Source: Clostridiales bacterium
Lineage (GTDB): Bacteria > Bacillota > Clostridia > Clostridiales > Oxobacteraceae
NCBI GenBank assembly: GCA_030016385.1
Contig: JASEJN010000030.1
Location: forward strand, 1 to 38,786
Length of the DNA stretch: 38,786 nucleotides
Direction of reading: 5' to 3'
A program made the position numbers and the translations under genes. Below are positions 1-9,131 of this stretch, one piece after another. How positions within the stretch are numbered: position 1 is the stretch's first letter; each line of letters begins with the position of its first letter. Under the pieces are notes generated by a model. It was given only the letters and a program-made list of their open reading frames with translations. It was not told where the DNA came from and made no database searches.

Positions 1-54
1 TTGCTCAAAATAACATAATCCTATTTATGCCTGATTTCATATTGCGAATCGAAG
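1..54 (-). repeat. Foldback repeat, partial copy A (cut by window edge)
   Basis: Read on the minus strand from 54 down to 1, this stretch matches the left arm of the complete copy at 33835-34083 with only three differences in 54 positions, starting at the same outer end (CTTCGATTCG). The body runs off the left edge, so the copy may be complete outside the window. It lies 25 bp beyond the stop codon of the last gene of the polysaccharide operon. Confidence 0.9.
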
Positions 55-79
55 TTAAAGTTATTTCCCATTATCCACC

Positions 80-1378
80 CTATTCGCCGATACTATACGA
101 TGACGACTCTATATCACTACTTAAAACTGCAGCATTCAATACATTCTTGTATGCTATAACAACTGCAAAATTCAACCAGAAGAATACTGCCGTCTGCGGA
201 TCAAAAAAACAATTGTCAAAAAAGTTCATAAAGATATATCCTGTTAAAGATATGAAAAATCCGCCGCTTATACCTTTCAAAATAGAATAGCGGTTAGATT
301 CATATATTTTATAAACTTTAAGCATTATAAAATATATTATCATTAAAAAAATTATAAAATTGAATATTCCAGTTTCCGCTAGAATTTTTAAAAACGAGTT
401 GTGAAGCGGGTACATCGAATGGCCTGTATTTAATTCCGGATACTTCTCAACATATTTATCATATAGATAAATTGAATTGCCAAGTCCGACTCCGAGTATG
501 GGATTATCCTCTATCATTTTAAGACCTGTTCCCCATATTTTAATTCTCGAAATATTATATTTTGAAGTCAAGCTGAATATCGATATGAATCTGTTCCTGA
601 TGCTTTGTACGAGCAGCAGCGGTACGGGTATAAATATCAGACGAAGTATCTTCTTATTATAAATCAAGGCCAGTACTATTAATCCAAGTATGAATCCAAG
701 CCAAGCCCCTCTTGAAAATGTCAAGATCAGATTTACGGTCAGCAGCCCGAATAAAATAAAAAGAAACACCTTGATTCGTTTGTTATCAATATAAAGGGCA
801 GAAAGCAGTACGGGATAACAAAAAAGCATGATAAATGCCGCATAATTATTGGGGTTAAACATCGTCGATGCAACCCTTCTTGAAGTGCCAAACCCGTATA
901 AAGTGTTAAATGCCTTATCAAGACCTATCCCTGTAAAATACTGTATAATGCCGAATACTGACACGATATAACATGCAAGTATAGAGCAGACAAGAATCCT
1001 ATGCACCGTTTTCTTGTCCTTTATGCTAATAATTATGATAGATGATAATATTATGTATGATAGAAAGCGTAAAATCTCACCTATACTCGCTCCGATATTG
1101 ATTGATTTAATGAATGATAATATGGAAACAAGTATATAAACTATAATAAGCTTTCCTATTTTGTCTGACATAATATATTCTCTTATTTGTTTTAAAACGC
1201 TCTTAAAGCTATTATAGTATAAAACCTTAATTAAAAAGAATAAGATAATAAGAGAAGCAATTATAAAATCCACTGATACAGGTATTCCGTGAAATTTCAC
1301 TTTCCAGCATGAAAGCGGAACCAATAAAAAGAAACAGTAAGTTAAATATTCAATAGTTTTATCGATCATTATATTCAT
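80..1378 (-). CDS. O-antigen ligase / Wzy_C-family membrane protein (copy 2)
   Basis: Polytopic membrane protein of 432 residues with about ten to twelve hydrophobic segments, of the O-antigen ligase/polymerase superfamily (WaaL/Wzy_C). These proteins transfer or polymerise undecaprenyl-linked oligosaccharide on the outer face of the membrane. Visible family signatures are FNPNNYA near 174-180, SRGAWLG at 222-228, and the long extracytoplasmic loop with DNPILGVGLGN at 291-301 followed by a conserved His in PLHNSFLK near 325. It is a clear paralogue of the product of 2642-3895, from which it is separated by one glycosyltransferase gene. The start could be 1378 or the ATG three codons later (1369), because the GTGGGATG ribosome site sits close to the first ATG. 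It appears to be the last gene of the leftward operon. Whether it polymerises or ligates cannot be told from sequence. Confidence 0.85.
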   Translation of the reverse strand: MNIMIDKTIEYLTYCFFLLVPLSCWKVKFHGIPVSVDFIIASLIILFFLIKVLYYNSFKSVLKQIREYIMSDKIGKLIIVYILVSILSFIKSINIGASIGEILRFLSYIILSSIIIISIKDKKTVHRILVCSILACYIVSVFGIIQYFTGIGLDKAFNTLYGFGTSRRVASTMFNPNNYAAFIMLFCYPVLLSALYIDNKRIKVFLFILFGLLTVNLILTFSRGAWLGFILGLIVLALIYNKKILRLIFIPVPLLLVQSIRNRFISIFSLTSKYNISRIKIWGTGLKMIEDNPILGVGLGNSIYLYDKYVEKYPELNTGHSMYPLHNSFLKILAETGIFNFIIFLMIIYFIMLKVYKIYESNRYSILKGISGGFFISLTGYIFMNFFDNCFFDPQTAVFFWLNFAVVIAYKNVLNAAVLSSDIESSSYSIGE

Positions 1379-1532
1379 CCCACATCAATTTTATTTATTC
1401 TAGATGCAATTAACGAATCTGAGAATTAGTCCAAAACAAATACATCTGCCAAATTTACATCAATTTTATACATATAACAACATTTCTGCAAGCAGCCATC
1501 AACTTTCAAAATAATTTATATACACACAATAA

Positions 1533-2645
1533 TTACTTTCCAATGCATTTCTCATATATTTTATAAGTATTCAACGAGCTATCCATATCTGAAAAATGTT
1601 CTTCAACGGTTTTAACTGTATATAACTTGCATGTATTGTAAAATGAATAATCATATATAAATTTCATCATGGCATTGCAGAAACTGTCAATATCGCCATA
1701 GTTGACCAGTACACCGCACTTGTTGCCTTTTAAAATTTCCGCCTGACCGCCGGTATCTGTTGCAATAACAGGTTTTCCGCATGCTAAAGCTTCAATAATA
1801 GAAATCCCGAACGCCTCGCTTTTAGATGGTGAAACATAGAGATCGCTTTCATCCAAAATGCTCTTTATATCCTTTCTATATCCTGTTAAAATTACATTGC
1901 TATATGTATCTTCCTTTAAAGTAATATTTTTAAAATGCTCAAGCAAATCACCATCGCCCGCTAATAAAAACTTGATATTTCTTCTATCCCTTCTTTCCTC
2001 ATTTTTTTTGTTAAATGTTTTAATAGAATCAAAGAGAAAACTATGACCTTTTTCTTCGGTAAACCTTGCAATATTTGTAACAACGAAATCATTTCCATCT
2101 ATTTTAAGCTCTTTCCTTATATATGGCTCGCATTTGCCATTCCAGTATTTTAAATTTACGCCATTATAAATCATAGATATTTTTGAACTGGATATTCCCT
2201 CTCTGACCAGTTGTTCTTTTACCGCGTTGCTTACGGCAATAAAACGGTTGACATACACTGATGAAATTCGATTTATGAATCCCACCAGCGTGGAGTTCTC
2301 AGTTAGCATGTGTCTTGTATTTATTATTTTAATTTTATTGCCCAATATCTTTGATAATATGCTGATGCAGTTTTCTCTTAAAAAATGAGTATGGACAATG
2401 TCAACAGAATATTTTTCACAGATTTTTTTTAGCAAAAAAGCTGCTCTTATGTCAAAGCAACTCCTCATAGGTATTTTAAATGTTTTTATATTTATTTTCT
2501 CCAGTTCGGCTATCAACTCGCCTTTGATTGAATATGCAAGATAAAACCTGCATCCATTTTTATCAAGATTTTTTATCAGCGTTAAAATATACTTTTCAGT
2601 TCCCCCTTTGCCTGAATAGTTAATCAGGTGAAGCACATTTATCAT
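1533..2645 (-). CDS. Glycosyltransferase family 4
   Basis: Cytoplasmic GT-B glycosyltransferase that should add a sugar to the lipid-linked repeat unit. The N-terminal acceptor domain starts with NVLHLINYSGKGGTEKYI, the usual GGTE loop. The C-terminal donor-binding domain has the family motif EAFGISIIEALACGKPV near residues 277-293, including the E-x7-E pair, followed by ATDTGG. Chosen start: the ATG at 2645, whose first bases overlap the stop codon of the upstream ligase gene (ATGA overlap), with GGGTGG placed just upstream. The reading frame is open seven codons further, but that start lacks a ribosome site. The length of 370 residues is normal for GT4. Donor and acceptor are unknown. Confidence 0.88.
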   Translation of the reverse strand: MINVLHLINYSGKGGTEKYILTLIKNLDKNGCRFYLAYSIKGELIAELEKINIKTFKIPMRSCFDIRAAFLLKKICEKYSVDIVHTHFLRENCISILSKILGNKIKIINTRHMLTENSTLVGFINRISSVYVNRFIAVSNAVKEQLVREGISSSKISMIYNGVNLKYWNGKCEPYIRKELKIDGNDFVVTNIARFTEEKGHSFLFDSIKTFNKKNEERRDRRNIKFLLAGDGDLLEHFKNITLKEDTYSNVILTGYRKDIKSILDESDLYVSPSKSEAFGISIIEALACGKPVIATDTGGQAEILKGNKCGVLVNYGDIDSFCNAMMKFIYDYSFYNTCKLYTVKTVEEHFSDMDSSLNTYKIYEKCIGK

Positions 2646-3895
2646 TTGACCACCCGCTTGTCGCAAAGTTTATGATATATTATCGACTGCTGGATCGCAA
2701 TCAGGCTCCATAAATATATTTCCACCTTTGGCGTGGAAAAGAAACTATCAAGTAAATTCATAAACAGGAAAACACATAACGATATCGCAAATCCTGTATA
2801 AAACCATCGATGAAAATAATCGATGTCATTGTTTAGAAAAGCTTTATACCTCATAAAAAGCACAACCAAGAGCAATAAGAAAATTATCGTGCCGGGTATG
2901 CCTAATTCACATTGAATTTTTAAAAAAAGGTTATGTGGATGTATGGCGATCCCGCTGTTATAATAATATTTCAATTCGGGATGAACTTTAATATAGCTGT
3001 TGTATAATACCGGAAAATTTCCGCTTCCTATACCTAATATAGGATTGTCCTTTATCATATAAATAGCCGTTTTCCATATTTTCAATCTCGAAGTATTCTG
3101 CGACACATTTAAAATATCGACAAATCTTTGAAATACTTTGGGAATAAGCAATGACAGCCCGCCAAATCCAATTATGTATAAAATTATTTTTTTACTGTAA
3201 ACAATAGATAATAATATCGCTCCAATTATTAATCCTAAAAGCGCATTCCTTGAATAAGTAAGCAATATCCCGGCGGTTACTACCATGGCGCTCAATCCAT
3301 ATAGTATTTTTTTCCTTCTATTCCTGACGTTAATCATAAAAACTATCTGCGGAAATAGGGACAGCATTAAAAAAGCACTTAATATATTGGAATTGTCAAG
3401 GGTCGATGATATTTTAATATATTGCAGGCCCTTGTATTGTGCCGAATGCATGTAAATGAAATACTGAGCGACGGCTATTGAACCTACTATCATATTCATG
3501 CACATATATATCTTAAGCAAAATATCGATTTTATCTTTATCATCGATTTCATACTTTATGATAAAAAACAGCATAAAATACGATGTATATCTTAATGCTT
3601 CCTTTAACGCCACCCTTCTATCGGCAGCATATAGGGTGGAAATAAAGAGCAATACGATCATCATTAATAATATCATGCAAAAATGATCTGTTGAAATATC
3701 CTTTAAATATCCTAAAAACCTTTTTCTACTCTCCCTGCTCATTAAAATGATCGATATATAAAACAGCAATATCAGTATTAATATAATATTGCTATTTATA
3801 GGTATATTTTTATACTCAAATGTGCTCGGGAGCAAAGGTACTAAAACAAAGTATATGCAAATAAATAAATATAATATTTTATACCCTAATTTCAT
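2642..3895 (-). CDS. O-antigen ligase / Wzy_C-family membrane protein (copy 1)
   Basis: Polytopic membrane protein of 417 residues, O-antigen ligase/polymerase superfamily. Motifs line up with those of the paralogue at 80-1378: SRNALLG at 215-221, DNPILGIGSGN at 283-293 and the loop histidines HPHN at 319-322, followed by LFLKIQCELG. The two proteins share the pattern R-x-K-I-W before the DNPILG block, so they are probably products of duplication. The start is supported by GAGGAG nine bases upstream of the ATG. The downstream GT4 start overlaps the stop codon, implying translational coupling. Its likely job is polymerisation or final transfer of the polysaccharide repeat; the division of labour with the paralogue and with the polymerase-like protein at 7026 is unknown. 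Confidence 0.86.
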   Translation of the reverse strand: MKLGYKILYLFICIYFVLVPLLPSTFEYKNIPINSNIILILILLFYISIILMSRESRKRFLGYLKDISTDHFCMILLMMIVLLFISTLYAADRRVALKEALRYTSYFMLFFIIKYEIDDKDKIDILLKIYMCMNMIVGSIAVAQYFIYMHSAQYKGLQYIKISSTLDNSNILSAFLMLSLFPQIVFMINVRNRRKKILYGLSAMVVTAGILLTYSRNALLGLIIGAILLSIVYSKKIILYIIGFGGLSLLIPKVFQRFVDILNVSQNTSRLKIWKTAIYMIKDNPILGIGSGNFPVLYNSYIKVHPELKYYYNSGIAIHPHNLFLKIQCELGIPGTIIFLLLLVVLFMRYKAFLNNDIDYFHRWFYTGFAISLCVFLFMNLLDSFFSTPKVEIYLWSLIAIQQSIIYHKLCDKRVVK

Positions 3896-3930
3896 AATCA
3901 GTAACTCCTCAAAAGGATCAATTGCATATT

Positions 3931-4584
3931 TTAATATGCACCCTCTTTTTTAAATACCGTCCTTATTGTCCTAAAAAGTATCTCAACATCGAGCCATATG
4001 CTAAAATTCATAATATATTCAAGATCAAATTCAATTGTCTTATCAAGCTCTATTTCTCCTCTGCCGCTTACCTGAGCCAAGCCTGTAACGCCGGGTTTTA
4101 TATATAACCTCAATTTTTGCTTATCATTATAAAGATCGGCTACAGCAGGTATTTCCGGCCTTGGCCCCACAAGCGTCATATTGCCTATCAGAACATTTAC
4201 AAGCTGTGGAAGTTCGTCGAGGCTGGTCCTTCTTAAAAATCCACCGATCTTTGTAATCCTCGGATCATCCTTATCCTGAAACACAAGAGAGCCCAGATTT
4301 TCCTTATCTACATTCAGCCTGAATAAATTTTCAGCGTTATTCACCATGGTCCTGAACTTGAATATCGTAAAAGGCCTGCCCATATACCCTATCCTCTTTT
4401 GCCTGAATATTACAGGACCTTCCGATTCCGCCTTTATTAAAATCGAAATCACGATCATAACCGGCAGAAGTATTATAAATAATATCAGCGAGGCAAAAAA
4501 ATCGAAAAGCCTCTTGATGGACAGATCAAGTTTTCGGCTTTCAAGCCTCTCTATTATTTTTACTCTCATTACCTCAAATTGCAT
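3931..4584 (-). CDS. Initiating phosphoglycosyltransferase (bacterial sugar transferase)
   Basis: Monotopic phosphoglycosyltransferase of the small form (PF02397), expected to transfer a sugar-1-phosphate from a UDP-sugar to undecaprenyl phosphate and so start each repeat unit. Visible elements in the 217-residue protein are KRLFDFFASLILF with a re-entrant membrane helix at about 25-50, GPVIFRQKRIG at 57-67, FKFRTM at 75-80, the catalytic Asp-Glu pair in SLDELPQ (123-124), and LVGPRPE at 138-144. The chosen ATG at 4584 has GGAGG seven bases upstream; the longer frame (4605) overlaps the previous gene and has no better site. It sits among the glycosyltransferases of the operon, as in other capsule and exopolysaccharide loci. 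The sugar is unknown; UDP-GlcNAc or its 4-keto-6-deoxy derivative from the dehydratase at 16559 are candidates. Confidence 0.93.
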   Translation of the reverse strand: MQFEVMRVKIIERLESRKLDLSIKRLFDFFASLILFIILLPVMIVISILIKAESEGPVIFRQKRIGYMGRPFTIFKFRTMVNNAENLFRLNVDKENLGSLVFQDKDDPRITKIGGFLRRTSLDELPQLVNVLIGNMTLVGPRPEIPAVADLYNDKQKLRLYIKPGVTGLAQVSGRGEIELDKTIEFDLEYIMNFSIWLDVEILFRTIRTVFKKEGAY

Positions 4585-4601
4585 TTTAAATCCTCCGGAT
4601 A

Positions 4602-5825
4602 TCATTTAATGAGACTTTGAAGCAAACCTTCAAACATTTTACTGATATTTTGCCTTGAATAATTATTCATTACATATTGGCGTCCGTTTTCTCCGAAATG
4701 TTTCCTCAGTCCCTCGTCTTTATAAAGCTTCAGAACTGCCTGGGCAATCTCCTCGCTGTTTTCGGGTTCAACGCATATCCCCGCATCGGCTGACCTTATG
4801 AGCTTCTCGGCCTCCCCTTCTACAGACAAAACGATAGGAAGCTCTGATGCCAGCGCTTCAAACATCTTCGACGGCAGCGCCCCCTTGAACAGGTCCAGCT
4901 TTTTGAGCGGAATGACCGCCGCATCCATAGACGCAATTATACGGGGCATCTGTTTTTTTGCCTGCATCGGGAAAAATAATACATTATTCAATTTATACTT
5001 TTCCTTCAAAGATATAAGCTTTTGCTTTTCAGGGCCTTCACCGATAAAAACAAAGCATATATTCTCGTTATCCCTCAATAACTTCGCTGCGTTTATTATT
5101 ACTTCAAGTCCCTGGGCTATGCCATGTATACCTGCATAGCAAGCGGCAAATTTATCGCTTATGCCCCATTCTCTTCTTAAATCCTCGCTTCTATTCTCCC
5201 TGCCAAAAAGTTCGGTATCAACACCATTTGTTAATAGATGGACCTTATCCTTTTGTGCGATCCTGCTTTTGATATTATCCACGATTCCGCGGGTTTGTCC
5301 CGTAATCAAATCAGCCTTTTTATAGCAAAATTCCTCAAGCCATGTCGAAGCATTAATCAAAAATTTATTATGGAGCACTCCAAGTTTTACCGCTGACTCA
5401 GGCCACAGGTCTGAAACATTGAAAACATACTTGCACTTCTTTATCCTGCTTAGCAGGTAACCGGAGTAACCCAAAAACAGCGGGGGGGACTCCGTTATTA
5501 TTACATCTACATTTTTAACATATTTCCTTCCGGTTATTACGCTCGAAATCGAAAAAGAAAGATAATTTCTTAACCTTTTAGTAAATTTATTGCTTTTTGT
5601 CGCATATATACTTGTTCTGATAATCTTTATACATTCGATTTCTTCTAAAAGGGATTTTTTGCCCTTATAACCTTCAAATATTTCGCCTTTCGGATAATTC
5701 GGCATCGCAGTAAGTATGCTTACTTCATGTCCATATTTTTTCAGGCACTTTGCAAATTCAAAAATCCTGTTCTGAGGAGCGCCAACCTCCGGAGGACAGT
5801 ATTGAGTCAAAAATAGAATATTCAA
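4602..5825 (-). CDS. Glycosyltransferase family 4, WbuB/WcaI-like
   Basis: GT-B fold glycosyltransferase of about 407 residues. The N-terminus (NILFLTQYCPPEVGAPQNR) and the following HEVSILTAMPNYPKG and SDLWPESAVKLG blocks are typical of the WbuB/WcaI branch of GT4, which often acts on amino-deoxyhexoses in O-antigen and capsule loci. The C-terminal donor domain has SKMFEALASELPIVLSVEGE. The start was set at a TTG (5825) because GGTGGG lies seven bases before it; the longer frame with a GTG at 5843 would place the ribosome site inside the gene and abut the epimerase stop. Substrate is not known. It stands between the epimerase and the phosphoglycosyltransferase genes with gaps of 17 bases on each side. 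Confidence 0.87.
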   Translation of the reverse strand: MNILFLTQYCPPEVGAPQNRIFEFAKCLKKYGHEVSILTAMPNYPKGEIFEGYKGKKSLLEEIECIKIIRTSIYATKSNKFTKRLRNYLSFSISSVITGRKYVKNVDVIITESPPLFLGYSGYLLSRIKKCKYVFNVSDLWPESAVKLGVLHNKFLINASTWLEEFCYKKADLITGQTRGIVDNIKSRIAQKDKVHLLTNGVDTELFGRENRSEDLRREWGISDKFAACYAGIHGIAQGLEVIINAAKLLRDNENICFVFIGEGPEKQKLISLKEKYKLNNVLFFPMQAKKQMPRIIASMDAAVIPLKKLDLFKGALPSKMFEALASELPIVLSVEGEAEKLIRSADAGICVEPENSEEIAQAVLKLYKDEGLRKHFGENGRQYVMNNYSRQNISKMFEGLLQSLIK

Positions 5826-5842
5826 GGAAAATCCCACCTTCA

Positions 5843-6970
5843 CTATAGACCAAATTTCGCAATTATACCGGCAATTTTTGCCGAAGAATTTCCATCGCCG
5901 AAATAATTTCCTCTCGGTTTGTTTTTATCGAATATGCTGTTTATCTGGGATATTATCTGCCGCTTATCGATTCCGCATAGCACATTCCAGCCGTCATTAA
6001 GCGTTTCCAGCCACTCGGTCTGCTCCCTCAATGTAATACAGGGGGTTTTAAGGAAATATGCTTCCTTCTGCAGCCCGCCCGAATCGGTCACGACTTTTCT
6101 GGCATTTTTATCCAGTACAAGCATCTCAAGATATCCGACTGGTTCTATAAATGAAATATTTGATTTTTTCATTTTTATCTTATTTAAAACTTCCACCATA
6201 TTTTTTCTGATTCTCGGATGCACAGGAAAGACAACGGGATAATCGATGTTATTTAAAGCATCCACTATTACTTCCAGTTTTCCGATGCCGTCGGTATTCT
6301 CCGCGCGATGTATCGTGGTCAATATATAATTGCCACTCTCGATTTTCGTATAATCGAATTGATATTCCAAAGGAATATCATTGCAATATTTCAATGCCTT
6401 CTGCGAATTTGAAAAATCAATTTTCTCTTCTGCCTTTTTTACATTATACAGCACTGAATCGTACATAACATCCCCTGTATTATATACATTTTTAGTTATA
6501 TTTTCCTTATTTAGATTTTTAACTGCCGTTTCAGTCGGACAAAACAAAATGGATGATATATGGTCGGTCAATATCCTGTTCTGCTCCTCAGGCATTCGCA
6601 TATTAAAACTTCTAAGACCCGCCTCAACATGAGCGACAGGGATATTCAACTTGCTGGCTGCCAGTGCTCCTGCGATAGTAGAATTTGTATCCCCGTATAC
6701 CAGCACCATATCCGGCTTTTCATTAAAGATTGTCTCTTCTATCTTTATAAGCATCTCCCCGGTTTGTCTTCCATGACTTTTTGAGCCTACGCCAAGATTG
6801 TAATCAGGTTTCGGTATATTCAACTCATTGAAAAAAATATCAGACATATTATAATCGTAATGCTGCCCCGTATGGACTAATATCTCTTTATTATTTTTTC
6901 TAAGCTCCCTGGATACGGGTGCGGCTTTTATAAACTGGGGCCTTGCCCCTACGACGGTAAGTATTTTCAT
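5843..6970 (-). CDS. Non-hydrolysing UDP-GlcNAc-type 2-epimerase (WecB/WbpI family)
   Basis: Cytoplasmic enzyme that inverts C2 of a UDP-GlcNAc-type sugar to give the manno configuration. In the 375-residue protein: GARPQF at 8-13, HTGQHYD at 33-39, YGDTNS at 92-97, HVEAGLRS at 114-121, PEEQNR at 127-132 and TDSGG at 295-299. After DSGG the segment reads LREQTEWLETLNDGWNVL (314-331); classical WecB/MnaA enzymes have TERPE there. The TEW form together with neighbouring WbpA-, WbpB- and WbpD-like genes makes a WbpI-type role (epimerising an acetamido-uronic acid sugar nucleotide) a reasonable alternative to simple UDP-ManNAc formation. The second UDP-sugar dehydrogenase at 22682 could use UDP-ManNAc if this enzyme makes it. 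The start ATG has GGAAGTG upstream. Confidence 0.9.
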   Translation of the reverse strand: MKILTVVGARPQFIKAAPVSRELRKNNKEILVHTGQHYDYNMSDIFFNELNIPKPDYNLGVGSKSHGRQTGEMLIKIEETIFNEKPDMVLVYGDTNSTIAGALAASKLNIPVAHVEAGLRSFNMRMPEEQNRILTDHISSILFCPTETAVKNLNKENITKNVYNTGDVMYDSVLYNVKKAEEKIDFSNSQKALKYCNDIPLEYQFDYTKIESGNYILTTIHRAENTDGIGKLEVIVDALNNIDYPVVFPVHPRIRKNMVEVLNKIKMKKSNISFIEPVGYLEMLVLDKNARKVVTDSGGLQKEAYFLKTPCITLREQTEWLETLNDGWNVLCGIDKRQIISQINSIFDKNKPRGNYFGDGNSSAKIAGIIAKFGL

Positions 6971-7025
6971 ATATTTTCACTTCCAAATTAGAATATGGCA
7001 TATGTACTTCGAGCTAAAATATGAT

Positions 7026-8354
7026 TCACTGCTTCAACGGATAATCGGCTTGCGACTTTTTCTTCTTATATACCAATACAAGCAGATACGCCATCACAAT
7101 GCTTGCCATAAGTCCATGATAAAACAAAGTAGTAAGCAGTGCGGAATTTTCCAATTCATAGCACGAGCTGAACACGGTAAACATGACTAATGCTTTCATT
7201 TTTTTATCATAGGTAATATTTTCAATAATCAGTAAAAAGATCCCTAATATTACAGTGAAAACAACTATGCCTAAAAAACCAAAGTTGCTATATGCGTTTG
7301 CAATGAAATTCACATTTGCAGACATCTTAGGCACCCTGTAAATATACTTTGAAATTATAAATGGAGAGTCAAGTTTATAAGGGTTATCAATAAAACGACT
7401 GAATATACTGCTTGAAAGATACATCTTGGGATATTTACTGAAAAAATAATAATAACTGTAGCTAAGCGACATAGGCTCAAAGAATACTCTGCTTATAGCG
7501 AGAGACAGTATGAACCCCTTTTTTATAATAAGCAAAAGGGCTATCATATAATTAAGCAATATAACAAAATAGTACATCAGCTTATATCTATAGATTATGT
7601 ATATAAAAACAGACAACATCAATGCAAAAATATAAATCTTGTCGCCGCCGATTGTAAAAAGCAGTATTTGAATAAATATGGGAATAGCAGCTAAGTAAAG
7701 CTTCTTTATTCTTATCGTCCATGCTATAGTTACAGGAACTATGGCCATCGTCGACCATGATATCAAGTAAAATAGCTTATTCGGAAGAGTTTCCCTTGTA
7801 ACATATCTGATATCATAAACTTTATCAAGATGGAATAAATAGCTTAAGGAATGGCCATATTGCGAGTAAATGATTATATCTACAATAAAGAATATCGAAA
7901 TTATGGTCAAGAGCATAAAAGCCAGCTTATTCGGTTTGGCTGAATCATCGGTTTTAATGGAAAAACGCTTTAATAACTCATTTGTGTTGAATAAATTCTT
8001 TTGCTTTACCAGAATATAAATCATATTTAAAACGGCAAACGATATAACCTGCATATAAAAATAACTTCTTGCACCCTCGGACATCCAGTAAAATATAGAC
8101 GAAGGTACAAAAATAAATAAATATAATATATAGCTTATAGACAGATATATGCTTTCATTTACATTGTATTTATAATAAAAAAGATCAAATAGGATTACAA
8201 AGATTAAGGCTTCCACAAGTTTAGTATAGTCAGGGCTTAAAAAAAACCCTATTTTAACCCTGTAATTTTGAAACACAAAAAAATAGAAATAGTAACTATA
8301 GGACAAAAGAATGAAAAATATCACTGCATTGAACATGTATCTCTTTTTATTCAC
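7026..8354 (-). CDS. Wzy-like oligosaccharide repeat-unit polymerase (membrane)
   Basis: Very hydrophobic protein of 442 residues with about eleven to twelve predicted membrane segments, two of them flanking a large loop in the second half (SYSYYYFFSKYPKMY through NAYSNFGFLGIVVF). The layout and the motif NAYSNFGFLG resemble O-antigen/oligosaccharide repeat unit polymerases, which join lipid-linked repeats outside the membrane. It is not related by visible sequence to the two O-antigen-ligase-like proteins encoded further left. The start is a GTG with GAGGTG seven bases upstream. Position between the epimerase and the LRR gene fits a polymerase in the same operon. The assignment rests on topology and context because this family has little sequence conservation. 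Confidence 0.72.
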   Translation of the reverse strand: MNKKRYMFNAVIFFILLSYSYYFYFFVFQNYRVKIGFFLSPDYTKLVEALIFVILFDLFYYKYNVNESIYLSISYILYLFIFVPSSIFYWMSEGARSYFYMQVISFAVLNMIYILVKQKNLFNTNELLKRFSIKTDDSAKPNKLAFMLLTIISIFFIVDIIIYSQYGHSLSYLFHLDKVYDIRYVTRETLPNKLFYLISWSTMAIVPVTIAWTIRIKKLYLAAIPIFIQILLFTIGGDKIYIFALMLSVFIYIIYRYKLMYYFVILLNYMIALLLIIKKGFILSLAISRVFFEPMSLSYSYYYFFSKYPKMYLSSSIFSRFIDNPYKLDSPFIISKYIYRVPKMSANVNFIANAYSNFGFLGIVVFTVILGIFLLIIENITYDKKMKALVMFTVFSSCYELENSALLTTLFYHGLMASIVMAYLLVLVYKKKKSQADYPLKQ

Positions 8355-8380
8355 AAATCATCACCTCGCAAAAACAGATT

Positions 8381-9115
8381 TTAGTTTCCCCAGTCATATA
8401 AATTTTTAACAAAGCTCAATTTTTTAATGTCATCTTTACTCTTTATGTTGTTTTTTGATATATCGAGTGTATTCAAATTTCTGAGATTCAATAACGGTTC
8501 TATGTTGCTAATCTTATTAAAAGAAAGATCGACTGTCTCCAGATTATATAAGTTTGAAAGTGAATCAATATCGCTTATGTTATTATTGGCCAGGTCCAAT
8601 GTCTTTAGCTTACTCATGGCACTCAAAAGCTTTATATCATCAATCTTGTTACCATATAGATTTAGCTCTTCTAAATTATCCAGTTTATCAATCCCGCTTA
8701 AATCCTTTATATGATTTCTCGATAAATCCAAAATCTTAAGCGATGGAAAATATTTAATATCCGCAACGCTTTCAATATCCAAAGTGTTTAGGTCCAATTT
8801 CTCTATCCCTTCCAGATCAGTATTATATATTTTTTTACCCTCGATTTTTAAAACGGTCTTTATTACTTCTTCAAAATGCTTATCCTTAAATATTATTTCC
8901 TGATTATTGCTCGGAGGAGCATAATCATTCTTCTTCTCTATTCGGCTGTTCTGTTCATCTGAGTTTAGCTTATTCTGCCATGTATATGGATACATATTTG
9001 AGATAAAAGCATTTATACAAAATAATATAATAAACAAAATTGAAAATATAAAATATGCTTTTTTTAATTTTTTATTCTTGAAAATATTATTTATCGTATT
9101 CTCCAGATTTCTCAT
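8381..9115 (-). CDS. Membrane-anchored leucine-rich-repeat protein
   Basis: Protein of 244 residues with a short basic N-terminus, one hydrophobic segment at about 20-38 (signal anchor), a polar linker to about 70, and about six leucine-rich repeats of 20-22 residues from 102 to the end (for example LKILDLSRNHIKDLSGIDKL and LEELNLYGNKIDDIKLL). The repeats match the internalin-like/SDS22 pattern L-x-x-L-x-L-x-x-N-x-I-x-x-I. It probably lies outside the cell attached by its N-terminal helix and binds a protein or glycan; that is inference. The chosen ATG (9115) follows GGATGG and avoids a 35-base overlap with the acyltransferase that the longer frame would need. An LRR protein inside a polysaccharide biosynthesis operon is unusual. 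Confidence 0.85.
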   Translation of the reverse strand: MRNLENTINNIFKNKKLKKAYFIFSILFIILFCINAFISNMYPYTWQNKLNSDEQNSRIEKKNDYAPPSNNQEIIFKDKHFEEVIKTVLKIEGKKIYNTDLEGIEKLDLNTLDIESVADIKYFPSLKILDLSRNHIKDLSGIDKLDNLEELNLYGNKIDDIKLLSAMSKLKTLDLANNNISDIDSLSNLYNLETVDLSFNKISNIEPLLNLRNLNTLDISKNNIKSKDDIKKLSFVKNLYDWGN

Positions 9116-9131
9116 GAAATTTGCACCATCC

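Noticed and set aside
1379..1532. Two direct copies of ACATCAATTTTA in the gap between the GT4 and ligase-like genes
   Set aside because: Short and AT-rich; no promoter, hairpin or repeat-family match accompanies them.
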